64,000 nt of DNA, taken from assembly GCF_004764705.1 (NCBI RefSeq), contig NZ_SHLX01000002.1:186001-250000 (forward strand), written 5' to 3'. Made by a program: the position numbers and the translations under genes. Shown piece by piece: positions 24,734 to 33,924 of this stretch (the stretch's first letter is position 1; each line of letters opens with the position of its first letter). Under the pieces are notes generated by a model. That model worked only from the letters and a program-made list of their open reading frames with translations. It was not told the origin of the DNA and did not search any database. This DNA is from Paenibacillus cymbidii. GTDB taxonomy: Bacteria > Bacillota > Bacilli > Paenibacillales > NBRC-103111.

Positions 24734-27724
24734 CTATCTCACTTCAACGTTGTCGAACGCGGCTTTGATCCTGTACCCGTACACCCCGATCATGCCGGCC
24801 GCAAGCGAGCCGTCCGTCGCTTGCGCTTGCAGCACGCCGTTCACATAGCCTTTCAGGCTCGTGCCGCCCGCTTCGAGCTTCAGCGTATATTCCGTGCCCG
24901 CGGTAATGGCGGATGCGGCGCCGGCGGCAAGAACCGTCGTCGCGCCGCCCACCGTTTTGCTCAAAATCCAGGCGCCGGTAAACCCGCTGTAATAAAACGT
25001 ATATTTGTTGTTCATATCCGTATAGCGGGCATACACGCCAAACGCCTTGTCGCCGGTGTAAAACACGGCCGGCTTCGCCACGACTTGCACGGTGTAGTCC
25101 GTCCAATCGGCCCCGCCCGTCACCGCCTTGCGGTTCGTGCCGCTCGAATCGTCGACCTGGTAGCGCTTGCTGCCGTCCGTGATGACGCTGAAGCTCGCAT
25201 CGGCGTTCCAGCCGTCGGCAACGCCGTCCTCGAAATCGTCGATGAACGGCCGCCGCTCCGCCACGTTGTCGAACGACGCCTTGATTTTGAACCCGTATAC
25301 GCCGATTTTCCCAGCCGTCAGCGCGCTGTCCGTCGCCTGCGCCTGCAGCACGCCGTTCACGTAGCCTTTGAGGCTCGTGCCGTCAACGACCAGCTTCACG
25401 TTATATTCCGTCCCCGCAGCGATCGTATAGGCGGAGCCCGTGGCAAGAATCGTATTCGTGCCGCCCGCCGTCTTGCTCAAAATCCAGGCGCCGCTGTAGC
25501 CGCTGTAATAGAACGCGTATTTGTTGTTCGCGTCGGCATAACGGGCGTACACGCCGAACGCCTTATCGGCCGCGTAGAACGTTGTCGGCTTGACCGTCGC
25601 CTGCACCGCATAATTCGTCCAGGCCGCATCGCCGGCAACGGACTTGTTGTTGGTGCCGTTCGGATTGTCAACCTGGTACCGCTTGCTGCCGTCCGTAATC
25701 ACGCTGTAGCCCGCATCGGCCGTCCAGCCGTCGGCGACGCCGTCCTCGAAGTTGTCCGCAAACACGTATTCGACCGCCGCCGGCGTCTTGCGCACGAACT
25801 TGACGGCGTCGGCTCTGACGGTTTTGCCGTCGCCGGTACCCGCATCGACTTTGACATAGCCGCCGGTTCCTGCCGCCAGAGCGGCCGTCGCGATTTTCTG
25901 CCAATGGTTGGACGGAGTCGTTTGATCGACCGTAACCGAAGTATTCGTTCCCGCGCTGTCATGGACGACATAACGAGCCTGAGCCGTACTGCTCGGATCG
26001 CCGGCAAATTTCCACACATAAATGTCGTAATCGCCCGCGAGCGCAATCGTCGGCGTAAAAGTCGCATATTGCGCTGCGCTTTGCGAGTGGTTCCAGCGCG
26101 AGGTGCCGCCATAAGCGCCGCCGATGGCGGAGTCCGCCCACGAAGCGCCGGTTTCCGCATAGCCCGCCCCGCCGTTGTCGACGATCACTTCGTCATTTAC
26201 GATCACGTTCGTCATGGCCAGGGAGTGCTTGCCTTGATCGTTCGTAATGCCGAGCCCGATCGCATAGGTGCCGCCCGCCTTGTACAGCGTCGTGGTCGGC
26301 GTCACGTCCAACGTCAGCGTAACGGTCTGACCGGGGGCGAAGCTTGGGATCAGCCTGTCTTCGGCCCGGATCGCGGTCAGGTCATAACCCAGGTTGTCAA
26401 CAAAACCGATCGGCCACAGGTGCACATTGGTGAACGTTGTTGCCGACGTATTGGTCGCTTTCAGCGTGACGGTTTGCGTTACGCCGTGCGCCATTTCCGC
26501 AGGAGCGACGACTTCCGCCTTGATCCGGTTGGCGACCTTGGCGCCGTCGTAATTGCCGCTCTCCAGCTTGCCGCTCATCGTGCCGTAATCGTACATCTCG
26601 TCGGAGAAGACGACGCGGTCGCCGAGCCCCTTCGGCTGATTGCCGACCACCCGACTGCCGCTTGCGTCGCGCAGCTCGATCAAATGATGATCGTCGAAGG
26701 TGGATGAATTCTCGAACGCGCTGAACACGGTCCAGCGGCCTTGCGAGCGCACTTTGCCCACCAGCTCCGGGTGCCGGCTCGAATGCTCCGTCATCCAGAT
26801 ATGCTTCATCGTTCCCGCCGATTCCAGCATGGCCCGCATCCCGCTCAGGCTGCCGGCATAGCCGTGATAGGAGGCGCCGTCCGCATAATCCATCGCGCCG
26901 TCGGCCGCCAGCGCCGGCAGCATTTTGTCGCTGGCAGGCGCCAGCACCTGTGCATCGGGGTCAATCGCCTTGGCTGTCTGGTAAAAGTGTTTCATGTATT
27001 GCCCGATCGTTTTGTAGCCGCCGACGATGTTGCCCTGGCCGTTGGTGTCGGCTTCGTTGATGATTTCGTACGCCTTGACCTTGCCCTTCAGTTTGGTGAC
27101 GAGCGCGCTCGCCATGTCGCGGTAATCCTGCCAGTCGTTCGGCGGAAATTCCCAATGCGGATGATTCGTATCGAACGGCTGCGGACCCGGGTACGGATCG
27201 CCGAGCCCGTTCGGATTGCCGGGATTGGACAACCCGCCGTGCGGACCGTCGGCGATGTTGTTGATTTTGCCGGGATGCGCCCAGTCGGGCGTTCCCTGCA
27301 GCACCAGCATCGAATCGATGCCGTAATACTGCAGGTTGTCGACCATATCGCTCAATTGGTTGAGCGAAGCCGTGTAGTCGGCATTGCCCCCGCCCACCGT
27401 TACGCCCGGATTCGTATTGTTGATATTGAAGCGAAAATCGGTCCGCGAAGCGAGATCCTGCCAGTTGATCCATTCCCGGTTCATGTTGAAGCCGGAAACG
27501 GCCATCAGCTTGTGCGCCGTATCCATAACCGATTCCGACACAAAGTCGCCCGTCCGCACGTACTGGGCCTGAAAGCCGTTCTGCTCGGTCATGATATATT
27601 GCGGCCCGGCCCCGCTTTCGAACGCGTTCCAGGCGGCGTCCGTCCAGCTAGGGCTTGCCGGGCCGGCGTCACCCTTTGATCCCCGCCGATACGGTGCCTT
27701 CGAGCATATAGCGTTGACCGACAA
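24734..27724 (-). CDS. modular clan GH-A glycosidase, apparently missing its 5' end
   Basis: The reading frame runs from 27724, but no convincing start exists: 27724 is a TTG inside the permease gene without a ribosome site, and the first ATG (27592) also lacks one. About 390 residues form a (beta/alpha)8 barrel with acid/base E224 in IINEAD and nucleophile E313 in MTEHSS, typical of GH39/GH5-like clan A enzymes. A golvesin/CBM-like domain (about 510-640, ending VKVDAGTGDGK..RADAVKF) and two nearly identical 173-residue LamG-like modules (about 648-820 and 822-996, each from FEDGVADGW to SFDNV or AFDNV) follow. Such enzymes are normally secreted, so the missing signal peptide suggests a 5' deletion. 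It could alternatively be an assembly artefact. Confidence 0.75.
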   Translation of the reverse strand: MSVNAICSKAPYRRGSKGDAGPASPSWTDAAWNAFESGAGPQYIMTEQNGFQAQYVRTGDFVSESVMDTAHKLMAVSGFNMNREWINWQDLASRTDFRFNINNTNPGVTVGGGNADYTASLNQLSDMVDNLQYYGIDSMLVLQGTPDWAHPGKINNIADGPHGGLSNPGNPNGLGDPYPGPQPFDTNHPHWEFPPNDWQDYRDMASALVTKLKGKVKAYEIINEADTNGQGNIVGGYKTIGQYMKHFYQTAKAIDPDAQVLAPASDKMLPALAADGAMDYADGASYHGYAGSLSGMRAMLESAGTMKHIWMTEHSSRHPELVGKVRSQGRWTVFSAFENSSTFDDHHLIELRDASGSRVVGNQPKGLGDRVVFSDEMYDYGTMSGKLESGNYDGAKVANRIKAEVVAPAEMAHGVTQTVTLKATNTSATTFTNVHLWPIGFVDNLGYDLTAIRAEDRLIPSFAPGQTVTLTLDVTPTTTLYKAGGTYAIGLGITNDQGKHSLAMTNVIVNDEVIVDNGGAGYAETGASWADSAIGGAYGGTSRWNHSQSAAQYATFTPTIALAGDYDIYVWKFAGDPSSTAQARYVVHDSAGTNTSVTVDQTTPSNHWQKIATAALAAGTGGYVKVDAGTGDGKTVRADAVKFVRKTPAAVEYVFADNFEDGVADGWTADAGYSVITDGSKRYQVDNPNGTNNKSVAGDAAWTNYAVQATVKPTTFYAADKAFGVYARYADANNKYAFYYSGYSGAWILSKTAGGTNTILATGSAYTIAAGTEYNVKLVVDGTSLKGYVNGVLQAQATDSALTAGKIGVYGFKIKASFDNVAERRPFIDDFEDGVADGWNADASFSVITDGSKRYQVDDSSGTNRKAVTGGADWTDYTVQVVAKPAVFYTGDKAFGVYARYTDMNNKYTFYYSGFTGAWILSKTVGGATTVLAAGAASAITAGTEYTLKLEAGGTSLKGYVNGVLQAQATDGSLAAGMIGVYGYRIKAAFDNVEVR

Positions 27725-28508
27725 AAAACAGCGCCAGCACCGGCAGCAGGAACAGCAGCGAACCGGCCGCCGTCACCTCCTGGATGATCAACTCGATATT
27801 CCCGTCGACGGTGTAGCCGATATTGCTGAGCGCGGCTGCCAGCGTGTATTTTTTTTCCGAGAGGAACATGAACGGCGTAATCGAATCGCCCCACCGCTCC
27901 TGGAAATTGATCATCGTCACCGTAATCATCGCCGGCACGGACAGCGGCAGGAAGATGCGCCAGTAGGTGCCGAAGATCGAGCAGCCGTCGATGCGCGCGG
28001 CCTCTTCAAGCTCCTTCGGAATCGCCGAAAAAAACTGCCGGTACAGGAAAATCGACAGCGCCGAGCCGCCGATGCCCCACATGATCCAGAACGGCACGAA
28101 CGAGTTCAGCAACCCGAACTTGTGCAGCAGGATGTAGAGCGGAATTTGCGTCACGATCGACGGCAGCATCATTGTCGACAGCACGATCATGAACAGCGGC
28201 TTGCGCCCCGGCGCCTGGAGGCGCGAGAACGCGTAACCGACAAGCCCGCTCGTAAACGTGGAGAACGCGACGGAGACGACGACGACCAGCGCCGAGTTGC
28301 CCAAATAGCGCCAGAAGGCGATCATGGTGGTCGCGAACCGGTAATTTTGCCACTCGAACGAGTTCGGCAGCAGCGTCGGCAGCGACGACCACGGATGCAG
28401 CGAGCTGGACAGCGCCGTCAGCAGCGGGAACAGAAAAAACAACGCGAGCGCGATCCGGACGACGGCCAGCGCCACGCGCGCCCGGATGCCGGAACCTGCG
28501 GCTTGCAT
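27669..28508 (-). CDS. carbohydrate ABC transporter permease, MalG/UgpE type
   Basis: 279 residues with six transmembrane helices; the first (about 13-35) follows a basic start. The EAA loop is LEEAARIDGCSIFGTYWRIFLPL. ATG 28508 is preferred because AGGAG lies eight bases upstream; the frame remains open into the previous permease but without a start signal. The C-terminus (LEGTVSAGIKG) is complete for the family, so the odd junction with the glycosidase gene downstream concerns the glycosidase and not this gene. It pairs with the MalF-type permease five bases upstream. Confidence 0.87.
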   Translation of the reverse strand: MQAAGSGIRARVALAVVRIALALFFLFPLLTALSSSLHPWSSLPTLLPNSFEWQNYRFATTMIAFWRYLGNSALVVVVSVAFSTFTSGLVGYAFSRLQAPGRKPLFMIVLSTMMLPSIVTQIPLYILLHKFGLLNSFVPFWIMWGIGGSALSIFLYRQFFSAIPKELEEAARIDGCSIFGTYWRIFLPLSVPAMITVTMINFQERWGDSITPFMFLSEKKYTLAAALSNIGYTVDGNIELIIQEVTAAGSLLFLLPVLALFFVGQRYMLEGTVSAGIKG

Positions 28509-28513
28509 ACGAA

Positions 28514-29467
28514 TCACTCCTGTTCTGTTTCGTAATGGACCCACAGCCGGCTGGTAGCGAAAACGACGACCGTAAGCAAAATGATGACGACGAACATCAC
28601 CCACAGCAAAGCCATGCCGTAAGCGTAGCGCTGGAACGCGAACACTTGCTGGAACGCGTGCACGACGTACAGGTAGTTCGGCCGGATCGGCGGATGCAGC
28701 AGCTCGCTGCCGCTCAGCAGAATCGGCAGCAGGTACAGCTGCAAGCCATGGATCGTGCCCATCACGACATTGTAGAAAATGACCGGCGTCATCATCGGCA
28801 AGGTGATGTGGCGAAATTTGCGCAGCCCGCCCGCACCGTCCATCGCCGCCGCTTCGTACAAGTCGCCGGAGATGCCCTTGAGCCCGGCGAGGTTGATCAG
28901 AATGCCGCTTCCGGCTCCCCACAGCAGCACGATCAGCAGCGAACCCGTCGCATAATCGTACCCTAGCCAGTTGACGGACCGCAGCCCGAGCGCATGCAGC
29001 CAAACGTTCAGAATGCCGTTCTGTCCGGCATAAATCAGCTTCCAGATGAGCCCGACGGAAACGACCGGCACGATCGAAGGCAAATAATACATCGCCCGGA
29101 ACATCCCGACGAGCCGTTCCTTGCGGTTCAGCGCCATCGCCAGCAGCAGGCCGAACAACGTGTTCAGCGGCACGTAGATCGCCGTGATCAGCAGCGTTCG
29201 TCCAAGCGCGTACATCGCGTCCGTATCGCGGAACACGCTGGAGTAATTTTGCCAGCCGACGAACCTCAGGTTGTGGATGTTGAAGCCGACGTAATTGGTG
29301 AAGCTGAGGTACAGGCCGTATAGCAGCGGATACAGGCCGAACGCAAGAAACACGAGAAACCAGGGCGAGATGAACAGGTAAAAAGCGAGATGACGGCGCG
29401 TTTTTTCGGTCAAACGGGGTTTGACGCCGGAAGCGGACGCCTGCACGGCGGCTTCGGAAGCGTTCAT
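28514..29467 (-). CDS. carbohydrate ABC transporter permease, MalF/UgpA type
   Basis: 317 residues, six transmembrane segments (first near residues 30-52, AFYLFISPWFLVFLAFGLY). The EAA loop reads YEAAAMDGAGGLRKFRHITLPMMTP. ATG 29467 is chosen: AAGGAG lies about 12 bases upstream, and the additional upstream codons in frame read through the gap after the lipoprotein gene. It is the second gene after the binding protein and is probably translated with the permease that starts five bases beyond its stop. Confidence 0.87.
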   Translation of the reverse strand: MNASEAAVQASASGVKPRLTEKTRRHLAFYLFISPWFLVFLAFGLYPLLYGLYLSFTNYVGFNIHNLRFVGWQNYSSVFRDTDAMYALGRTLLITAIYVPLNTLFGLLLAMALNRKERLVGMFRAMYYLPSIVPVVSVGLIWKLIYAGQNGILNVWLHALGLRSVNWLGYDYATGSLLIVLLWGAGSGILINLAGLKGISGDLYEAAAMDGAGGLRKFRHITLPMMTPVIFYNVVMGTIHGLQLYLLPILLSGSELLHPPIRPNYLYVVHAFQQVFAFQRYAYGMALLWVMFVVIILLTVVVFATSRLWVHYETEQE

Positions 29468-29549
29468 CGTATGGGTCCACTCCTTCGGAAACGAAGAGGG
29501 AGTCTTGCGACTCCGCTCCCGTCCTCTCTGTTCGCCGAATGCCGGCCGG

Positions 29550-30968
29550 TTATTTGCCGGATGCTGCCGCATTTTTCGCTTCGGCGATAATGATATTGCT
29601 GTCCTTCGTAATGTTGGCCGCCGCTTCGTCGAGCGACGACTTGTCGAAGTAGTACGGATTCAGGTGCTTCGACAAAATCGTGCCGGCGTTCAGCAGGAAA
29701 GGATTGATTTCCAGATACTTGTCGCCGTACTTAAGTTCTTCCTGCAGAGCCGCATACGTCTGTTTGTCGAAATTGGTCGCCTGCGGCATCGCTGCCATCA
29801 GGTGCTTCAAGGCCGGCACGCCGTTGCCGGTTTTGGCCCGATCCTCCGCCGGTTTGCTGCCGAAGTACCATTCGAACACTTTCCACGCTTCCTCCGGATG
29901 TTTGCTCGCCTTGTTGATGATCGCTCCCGTTGCGGATCCCGTCGGCGATACTCGTTGACCGCCTTCGGCGACCGGCGCCGGAATCATCACGTAGTCGTCG
30001 AGATGCGTCTTCGTGTTGTCGTTCGTCCGGATGCGGCTGGAGAACCAGTACCCGCGCTGGATCATCGCGGCTTTGCCGTTCAGGAACAGATCGACGTCGG
30101 CGACGCCCTTGTCGAAGTTGTTGACGCTGTTCGGCCCGTAATTGCCTTTGACCGCGTCGCCCCACAGCTTCAGCGCTTCCTTGGCCGCCGGCTTGGTGAA
30201 ATCGATTTGGCCGTAATCGTCGGTGCTCAGCTTTACGCCCTTGCTCAGCGTGTAATCCATGATGCTGCTGAGGTCGGCCTCCAGCAGGTTCGGCTTCACG
30301 AGCCCGTACTGGGTCACGTTGTCGCCGCTCTTGATCGTCATCTTCTTCGCCAGATCGAACAGCTGGTTCCACGTCATCGGCGTTTTGGCATCCGGCTCGG
30401 GCACGCCCGCCGCCGCAAACAGCTTCTTGTTGTACCAGATCGAGAAGTCGGGCGACCAATCTTTCGGGAAGCCGTAAATCGGCCCTTTGCCGACATTTTT
30501 GCCGTCGAACCGGTACACGTCGGCCACCGGCAGTATATCGTCCGCCTTCAGCAGCGTGCTCTTCTGGAAGTACGGCGACAGGTCGAGCGCCACGCCCTTG
30601 ATGACGAACGACGGCAGCTCCTGCACGCCGTTGACGCGGATAATGTCGGGCGCTTCGCCGGTGGCGATTTGCGCCGCAAGCTTCGTCGCCGTGACGTCCT
30701 CGCGCACGATCTTGATCGTCGGATTGGCGGCTTCGAAGGCGGCGATGTCGTCTTTGGAAATTTCCGATTCGACCAGCGAGATGCGGATCGTTACCGTTTT
30801 GTCGCTTTGCGGCGCTGCGGAAGCGGCGGGCGAACCGGACGGCGCGGCCGACGCCTTGGCCGAAGGCGAGGAGCTTGCGGCGGTCTTGCCGCCGGAGTCG
30901 GAGCCGCATGCGGCGGCCAGGCTTGCCGTGAGCAGGAGCAGCACGGCGGTGGACGATGTCTTTTTCAA
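29550..30968 (-). CDS. extracellular sugar-binding lipoprotein (family 1)
   Basis: 472 residues beginning at TTG 30968, chosen because GGGAGG lies ten bases upstream and the following residues give a perfect lipoprotein signal (LKKTSSTAVLLLLTASLAAAC). A Ser/Ala-rich linker follows to about residue 50, then a mature MsmE/MalE-like domain (TIRISLVESEISKDD, later KGPIYGFPKDWSPDFSIWYNKK in pieces). It is the first transporter gene after the two-component pair, and it delivers sugar to the MalF/MalG-type permeases downstream. Confidence 0.88.
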   Translation of the reverse strand: MKKTSSTAVLLLLTASLAAACGSDSGGKTAASSSPSAKASAAPSGSPAASAAPQSDKTVTIRISLVESEISKDDIAAFEAANPTIKIVREDVTATKLAAQIATGEAPDIIRVNGVQELPSFVIKGVALDLSPYFQKSTLLKADDILPVADVYRFDGKNVGKGPIYGFPKDWSPDFSIWYNKKLFAAAGVPEPDAKTPMTWNQLFDLAKKMTIKSGDNVTQYGLVKPNLLEADLSSIMDYTLSKGVKLSTDDYGQIDFTKPAAKEALKLWGDAVKGNYGPNSVNNFDKGVADVDLFLNGKAAMIQRGYWFSSRIRTNDNTKTHLDDYVMIPAPVAEGGQRVSPTGSATGAIINKASKHPEEAWKVFEWYFGSKPAEDRAKTGNGVPALKHLMAAMPQATNFDKQTYAALQEELKYGDKYLEINPFLLNAGTILSKHLNPYYFDKSSLDEAAANITKDSNIIIAEAKNAAASGK

Positions 30969-31068
30969 GAAGAATGACCCTCCCTGTGATTGAGATGGTT
31001 TTATTATAGCTTCGCCCGGAAACGCCCCTCCACGGGTCAAAGCGACGATTTCTATGGCATCGAGCGGG

Positions 31069-33924
31069 TCATGCCGGTTCGTCCGGCAGCAAGGGCACGA
31101 CAAGCCGCACCGTCGTGCCGGCCATCGGCTTGCTTTCGATCGTCATCGCCGCCCCGTCTTCGTGGAACAAGCGCAGCCGCATGCAAACATTGCGCAGCCC
31201 GAGGCCGTTCCGCGCGTCCGCTTCCGCTTCCGCCTCTTCCGCAAGGGAGCGCGCCGCGTTCGCCAGCTGCTGACGGGTCATGCCGACGCCGTTGTCCCGC
31301 ACCTCGATCGTCATCGCCCCGCCGTCCGCTTCCGCCCGCGCTTCGATCCGCAGCAAGCCGCCTTCGTCGAACCCGGCAAACGCGTATTTGAGCGAATTTT
31401 CGACGATCGGCTGCAGGATGAATTTCAGCACCCGGCGGCGCAGCAGCGGCTCCGGTGCGTCGACCTCGAAGCGGAAGCTGTGGCCGAGCCGGATTTGCTG
31501 GATCGCCACATAGTTGCGCACGTGATGCAGCTCCTGCTCCAGCGTGACGGTGTCGCCTTTCATGTTTACGCTGTACCGCAGCAGTTCGGCCAGCGCCGTG
31601 ACGACGACGCCGATTTCCGGCTGGCCGCTTGCCCGGCTGCGCATGTTGATCGTTTCCAGCGTGTTGTACAAAAAGTGCGGGTTGATCTGCGCCTGCAGCA
31701 TGTGCAGCTCGGCGCGCGTCTTGGAGTGGACGAGCCGGGCTTCCCGCTCCTTGTTCGCCGCCTGCTCCTCCAGCATGCGCATGTTGTCGCTGACGGCGCG
31801 CTCGAGCTGGCCGGCCATGCGGTTGTAGCTGTGGATGATTTGCCCGATCTCGTTGCCCGGTTCGCCCCGCTGCCGCGACCTGCGGCCAAAATCGCCCGCG
31901 CCGGCCAGCAGCATCGTTTCCTGCAGCTCGTTCAGCGGCCTGACGATCAGCGAGGTCAGCAGCGTCGCCAGCAGCAGCGTGCCGAGGAAGACCGTCAGCA
32001 CCATGATGACGAACCGGCTGTAGTAGTCGTTGTTCTGCCTGAGCAGCTCGGCGTTGGTGAAGCGCACGTCCAGCGCGAGCGCAAGCGGCGGCACCTGCGT
32101 CGACCAGGCGGCCGGCTTGCGGCCGTCCGCATCCCCCCATGCGGCGGCGTTCGAGTCGTACATGCGTTTGCCCGACGGGTCCGCGATGCGGAAGGCGGTT
32201 TCCGGGTCGGCCAAGTCGGCGAACGCCGGATCCTTCGGCACGATGACGATGTAATTCGGATTGACCTTCTCCCCCTGCTCCGCTTCGCGGTACATTCGTT
32301 TGACCAGGGCGAACGTCGTTTTGCCAAAAACGTCCTTGAACTCGGGAATGACGTAAGCCTCCTCCTGATCGCGCAGCAGCGAACGCGGCAAGGAAAACAG
32401 ATCCGAGTTGTTGAAAAAAATCGAGGCGTACACGCTGTGGCCGATATCGTCCAGCAGCACAAAATAAGCGACCTCGTTCAGGCCGGGAAACATCGCGATA
32501 TCGGCGGCGGACAAGGCCGGCTGGGCGGCGGTGCCCATAACCGCGTCGCGCTGGCGCTGCTGCAAATAGCGCTGCAGCTGCTCGTTCACGGCGAGCCGGT
32601 TCGTCAGGATGCGCCAGCCGTCAAAATCGGTGCGGACCGCCGCCTGCAGAAACCGCCCCGTCTCTTCGTTCGAAACGGCGATCTGGCGGTCGACGGAAGA
32701 CTTCAGCATCCGGTTGTACAGCGCGCCGTCGGAAATCGCCGGCAAAATAACCGCCAGCGCGAACAGCAAAATCAGGTTGGTGCGGGTCGAGAAGCGGTTG
32801 ACGCCATGGACGTAATCGTGCGGAGAAATGGTTTCCAGCCTCGTTTCGTCGCGGCCGGCCTGTTTGTTCAGCGCTGCGGCGATTTTGCGGAACGGGCGGA
32901 AGATGCGTTTCGAATAAGCGACGCTGACGACGAACGTAATGACGAACGTCGTGGCGGAAAGCAGGGCGAACAGCAGCGTGATCGTCGCGTCCGCGCCGTG
33001 CGAGCCGGTTCGTTTGCGGGCGAACAGCAGCGTTTCGGGATAAGGGGTGAGCGGTTTCGAACGAACGATGTAGCGGCTGCCGTCGAAGTCGAAATCGGCG
33101 GCTTCCGTCATGCCGCGGACCAGCTCCGCGGACACGCTTGCGCCGGCCGACCAGAGCGGCTTGCGGCTGTCGTTCATCAGCGCAAACGAATAGTCGGCGT
33201 CGTAGTCGTCCGGCAGGGCGGCATCGAGGAACCGTTCGGCAAGCACGAGCACGATCAGCACGCCGTTCGCGTTCCCGTTGGAAATAATCAGCTTGCCCGC
33301 AAGCGTCCGGTTCATGTCGGCAAGCTCCCGGCTGACGACGGGATCGCGCCCCGGGCCGTCGGTCCGGCTGCGTTCGGTCAGTTCCGCGGCATCGATCCAC
33401 TCCAGCCGGTCATGGCTTCTGACGTACAGGGACGACAGCGAGGAGCTTTCCAGCGCATCCAGCCGCAGCTTCTCGAGCACCACCGGCCGCTCTTCGCCGG
33501 CATGCAGCGCAAGGGCGGACTGGTTGCTGTCGGAGCCGATCATGTACACCGCCTCGACGCCTTGGTCCGCCAAGGCCAGCGTGCGGAAACGGGCGGCGAG
33601 CTCGGCCAGTCCTTCCGCCGCCACCGCCGGCTGGCGGAGATTCATGTTGTCGAGGAAATAGTCGCTGAACGCCGGCGTCTGCAGCACCTGCATGAGCCGG
33701 TGGGCGTTGTTCAGCCGCGACATGGCATTGCGGTAGAAGGTGTCCATCACCCGGGCTTCGCGTTTCGTCTCCACTTGCGCCGACAAGCTGCGCAAATAGG
33801 CGAAGCCGATGTAGCCGAGCACGGCCTGCGTCGCGAGCGTCAACGCCAGCGACAGCAGCACGATGCGCAGCCGGAACGGACCGATGCCGCCGAACAGCCG
33901 CGGGAATGCCGGCCGGCCGCTCAT
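31069..33924 (-). CDS. YesM-type sensor histidine kinase with two tandem sensor modules
   Basis: 951 residues, far longer than the usual 580-600 of YesM kinases. Transmembrane segments are at about 19-42, 310-335, 378-398 and 636-660. Two extracytoplasmic sensor regions lie between helices 1 and 2 and between 3 and 4, each followed by a HAMP-like stretch (RIFRPFRKIAAAL; RPLNELQETMLLAGAGDF). The kinase core has QINPHFLYNT (H about 748), ILQPIVENSL and a DNGVGM box. It starts in an ATGA overlap with the response regulator gene. It probably phosphorylates that regulator when a glycan or a loaded binding protein is detected outside. Confidence 0.87.
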   Translation of the reverse strand: MSGRPAFPRLFGGIGPFRLRIVLLSLALTLATQAVLGYIGFAYLRSLSAQVETKREARVMDTFYRNAMSRLNNAHRLMQVLQTPAFSDYFLDNMNLRQPAVAAEGLAELAARFRTLALADQGVEAVYMIGSDSNQSALALHAGEERPVVLEKLRLDALESSSLSSLYVRSHDRLEWIDAAELTERSRTDGPGRDPVVSRELADMNRTLAGKLIISNGNANGVLIVLVLAERFLDAALPDDYDADYSFALMNDSRKPLWSAGASVSAELVRGMTEAADFDFDGSRYIVRSKPLTPYPETLLFARKRTGSHGADATITLLFALLSATTFVITFVVSVAYSKRIFRPFRKIAAALNKQAGRDETRLETISPHDYVHGVNRFSTRTNLILLFALAVILPAISDGALYNRMLKSSVDRQIAVSNEETGRFLQAAVRTDFDGWRILTNRLAVNEQLQRYLQQRQRDAVMGTAAQPALSAADIAMFPGLNEVAYFVLLDDIGHSVYASIFFNNSDLFSLPRSLLRDQEEAYVIPEFKDVFGKTTFALVKRMYREAEQGEKVNPNYIVIVPKDPAFADLADPETAFRIADPSGKRMYDSNAAAWGDADGRKPAAWSTQVPPLALALDVRFTNAELLRQNNDYYSRFVIMVLTVFLGTLLLATLLTSLIVRPLNELQETMLLAGAGDFGRRSRQRGEPGNEIGQIIHSYNRMAGQLERAVSDNMRMLEEQAANKEREARLVHSKTRAELHMLQAQINPHFLYNTLETINMRSRASGQPEIGVVVTALAELLRYSVNMKGDTVTLEQELHHVRNYVAIQQIRLGHSFRFEVDAPEPLLRRRVLKFILQPIVENSLKYAFAGFDEGGLLRIEARAEADGGAMTIEVRDNGVGMTRQQLANAARSLAEEAEAEADARNGLGLRNVCMRLRLFHEDGAAMTIESKPMAGTTVRLVVPLLPDEPA

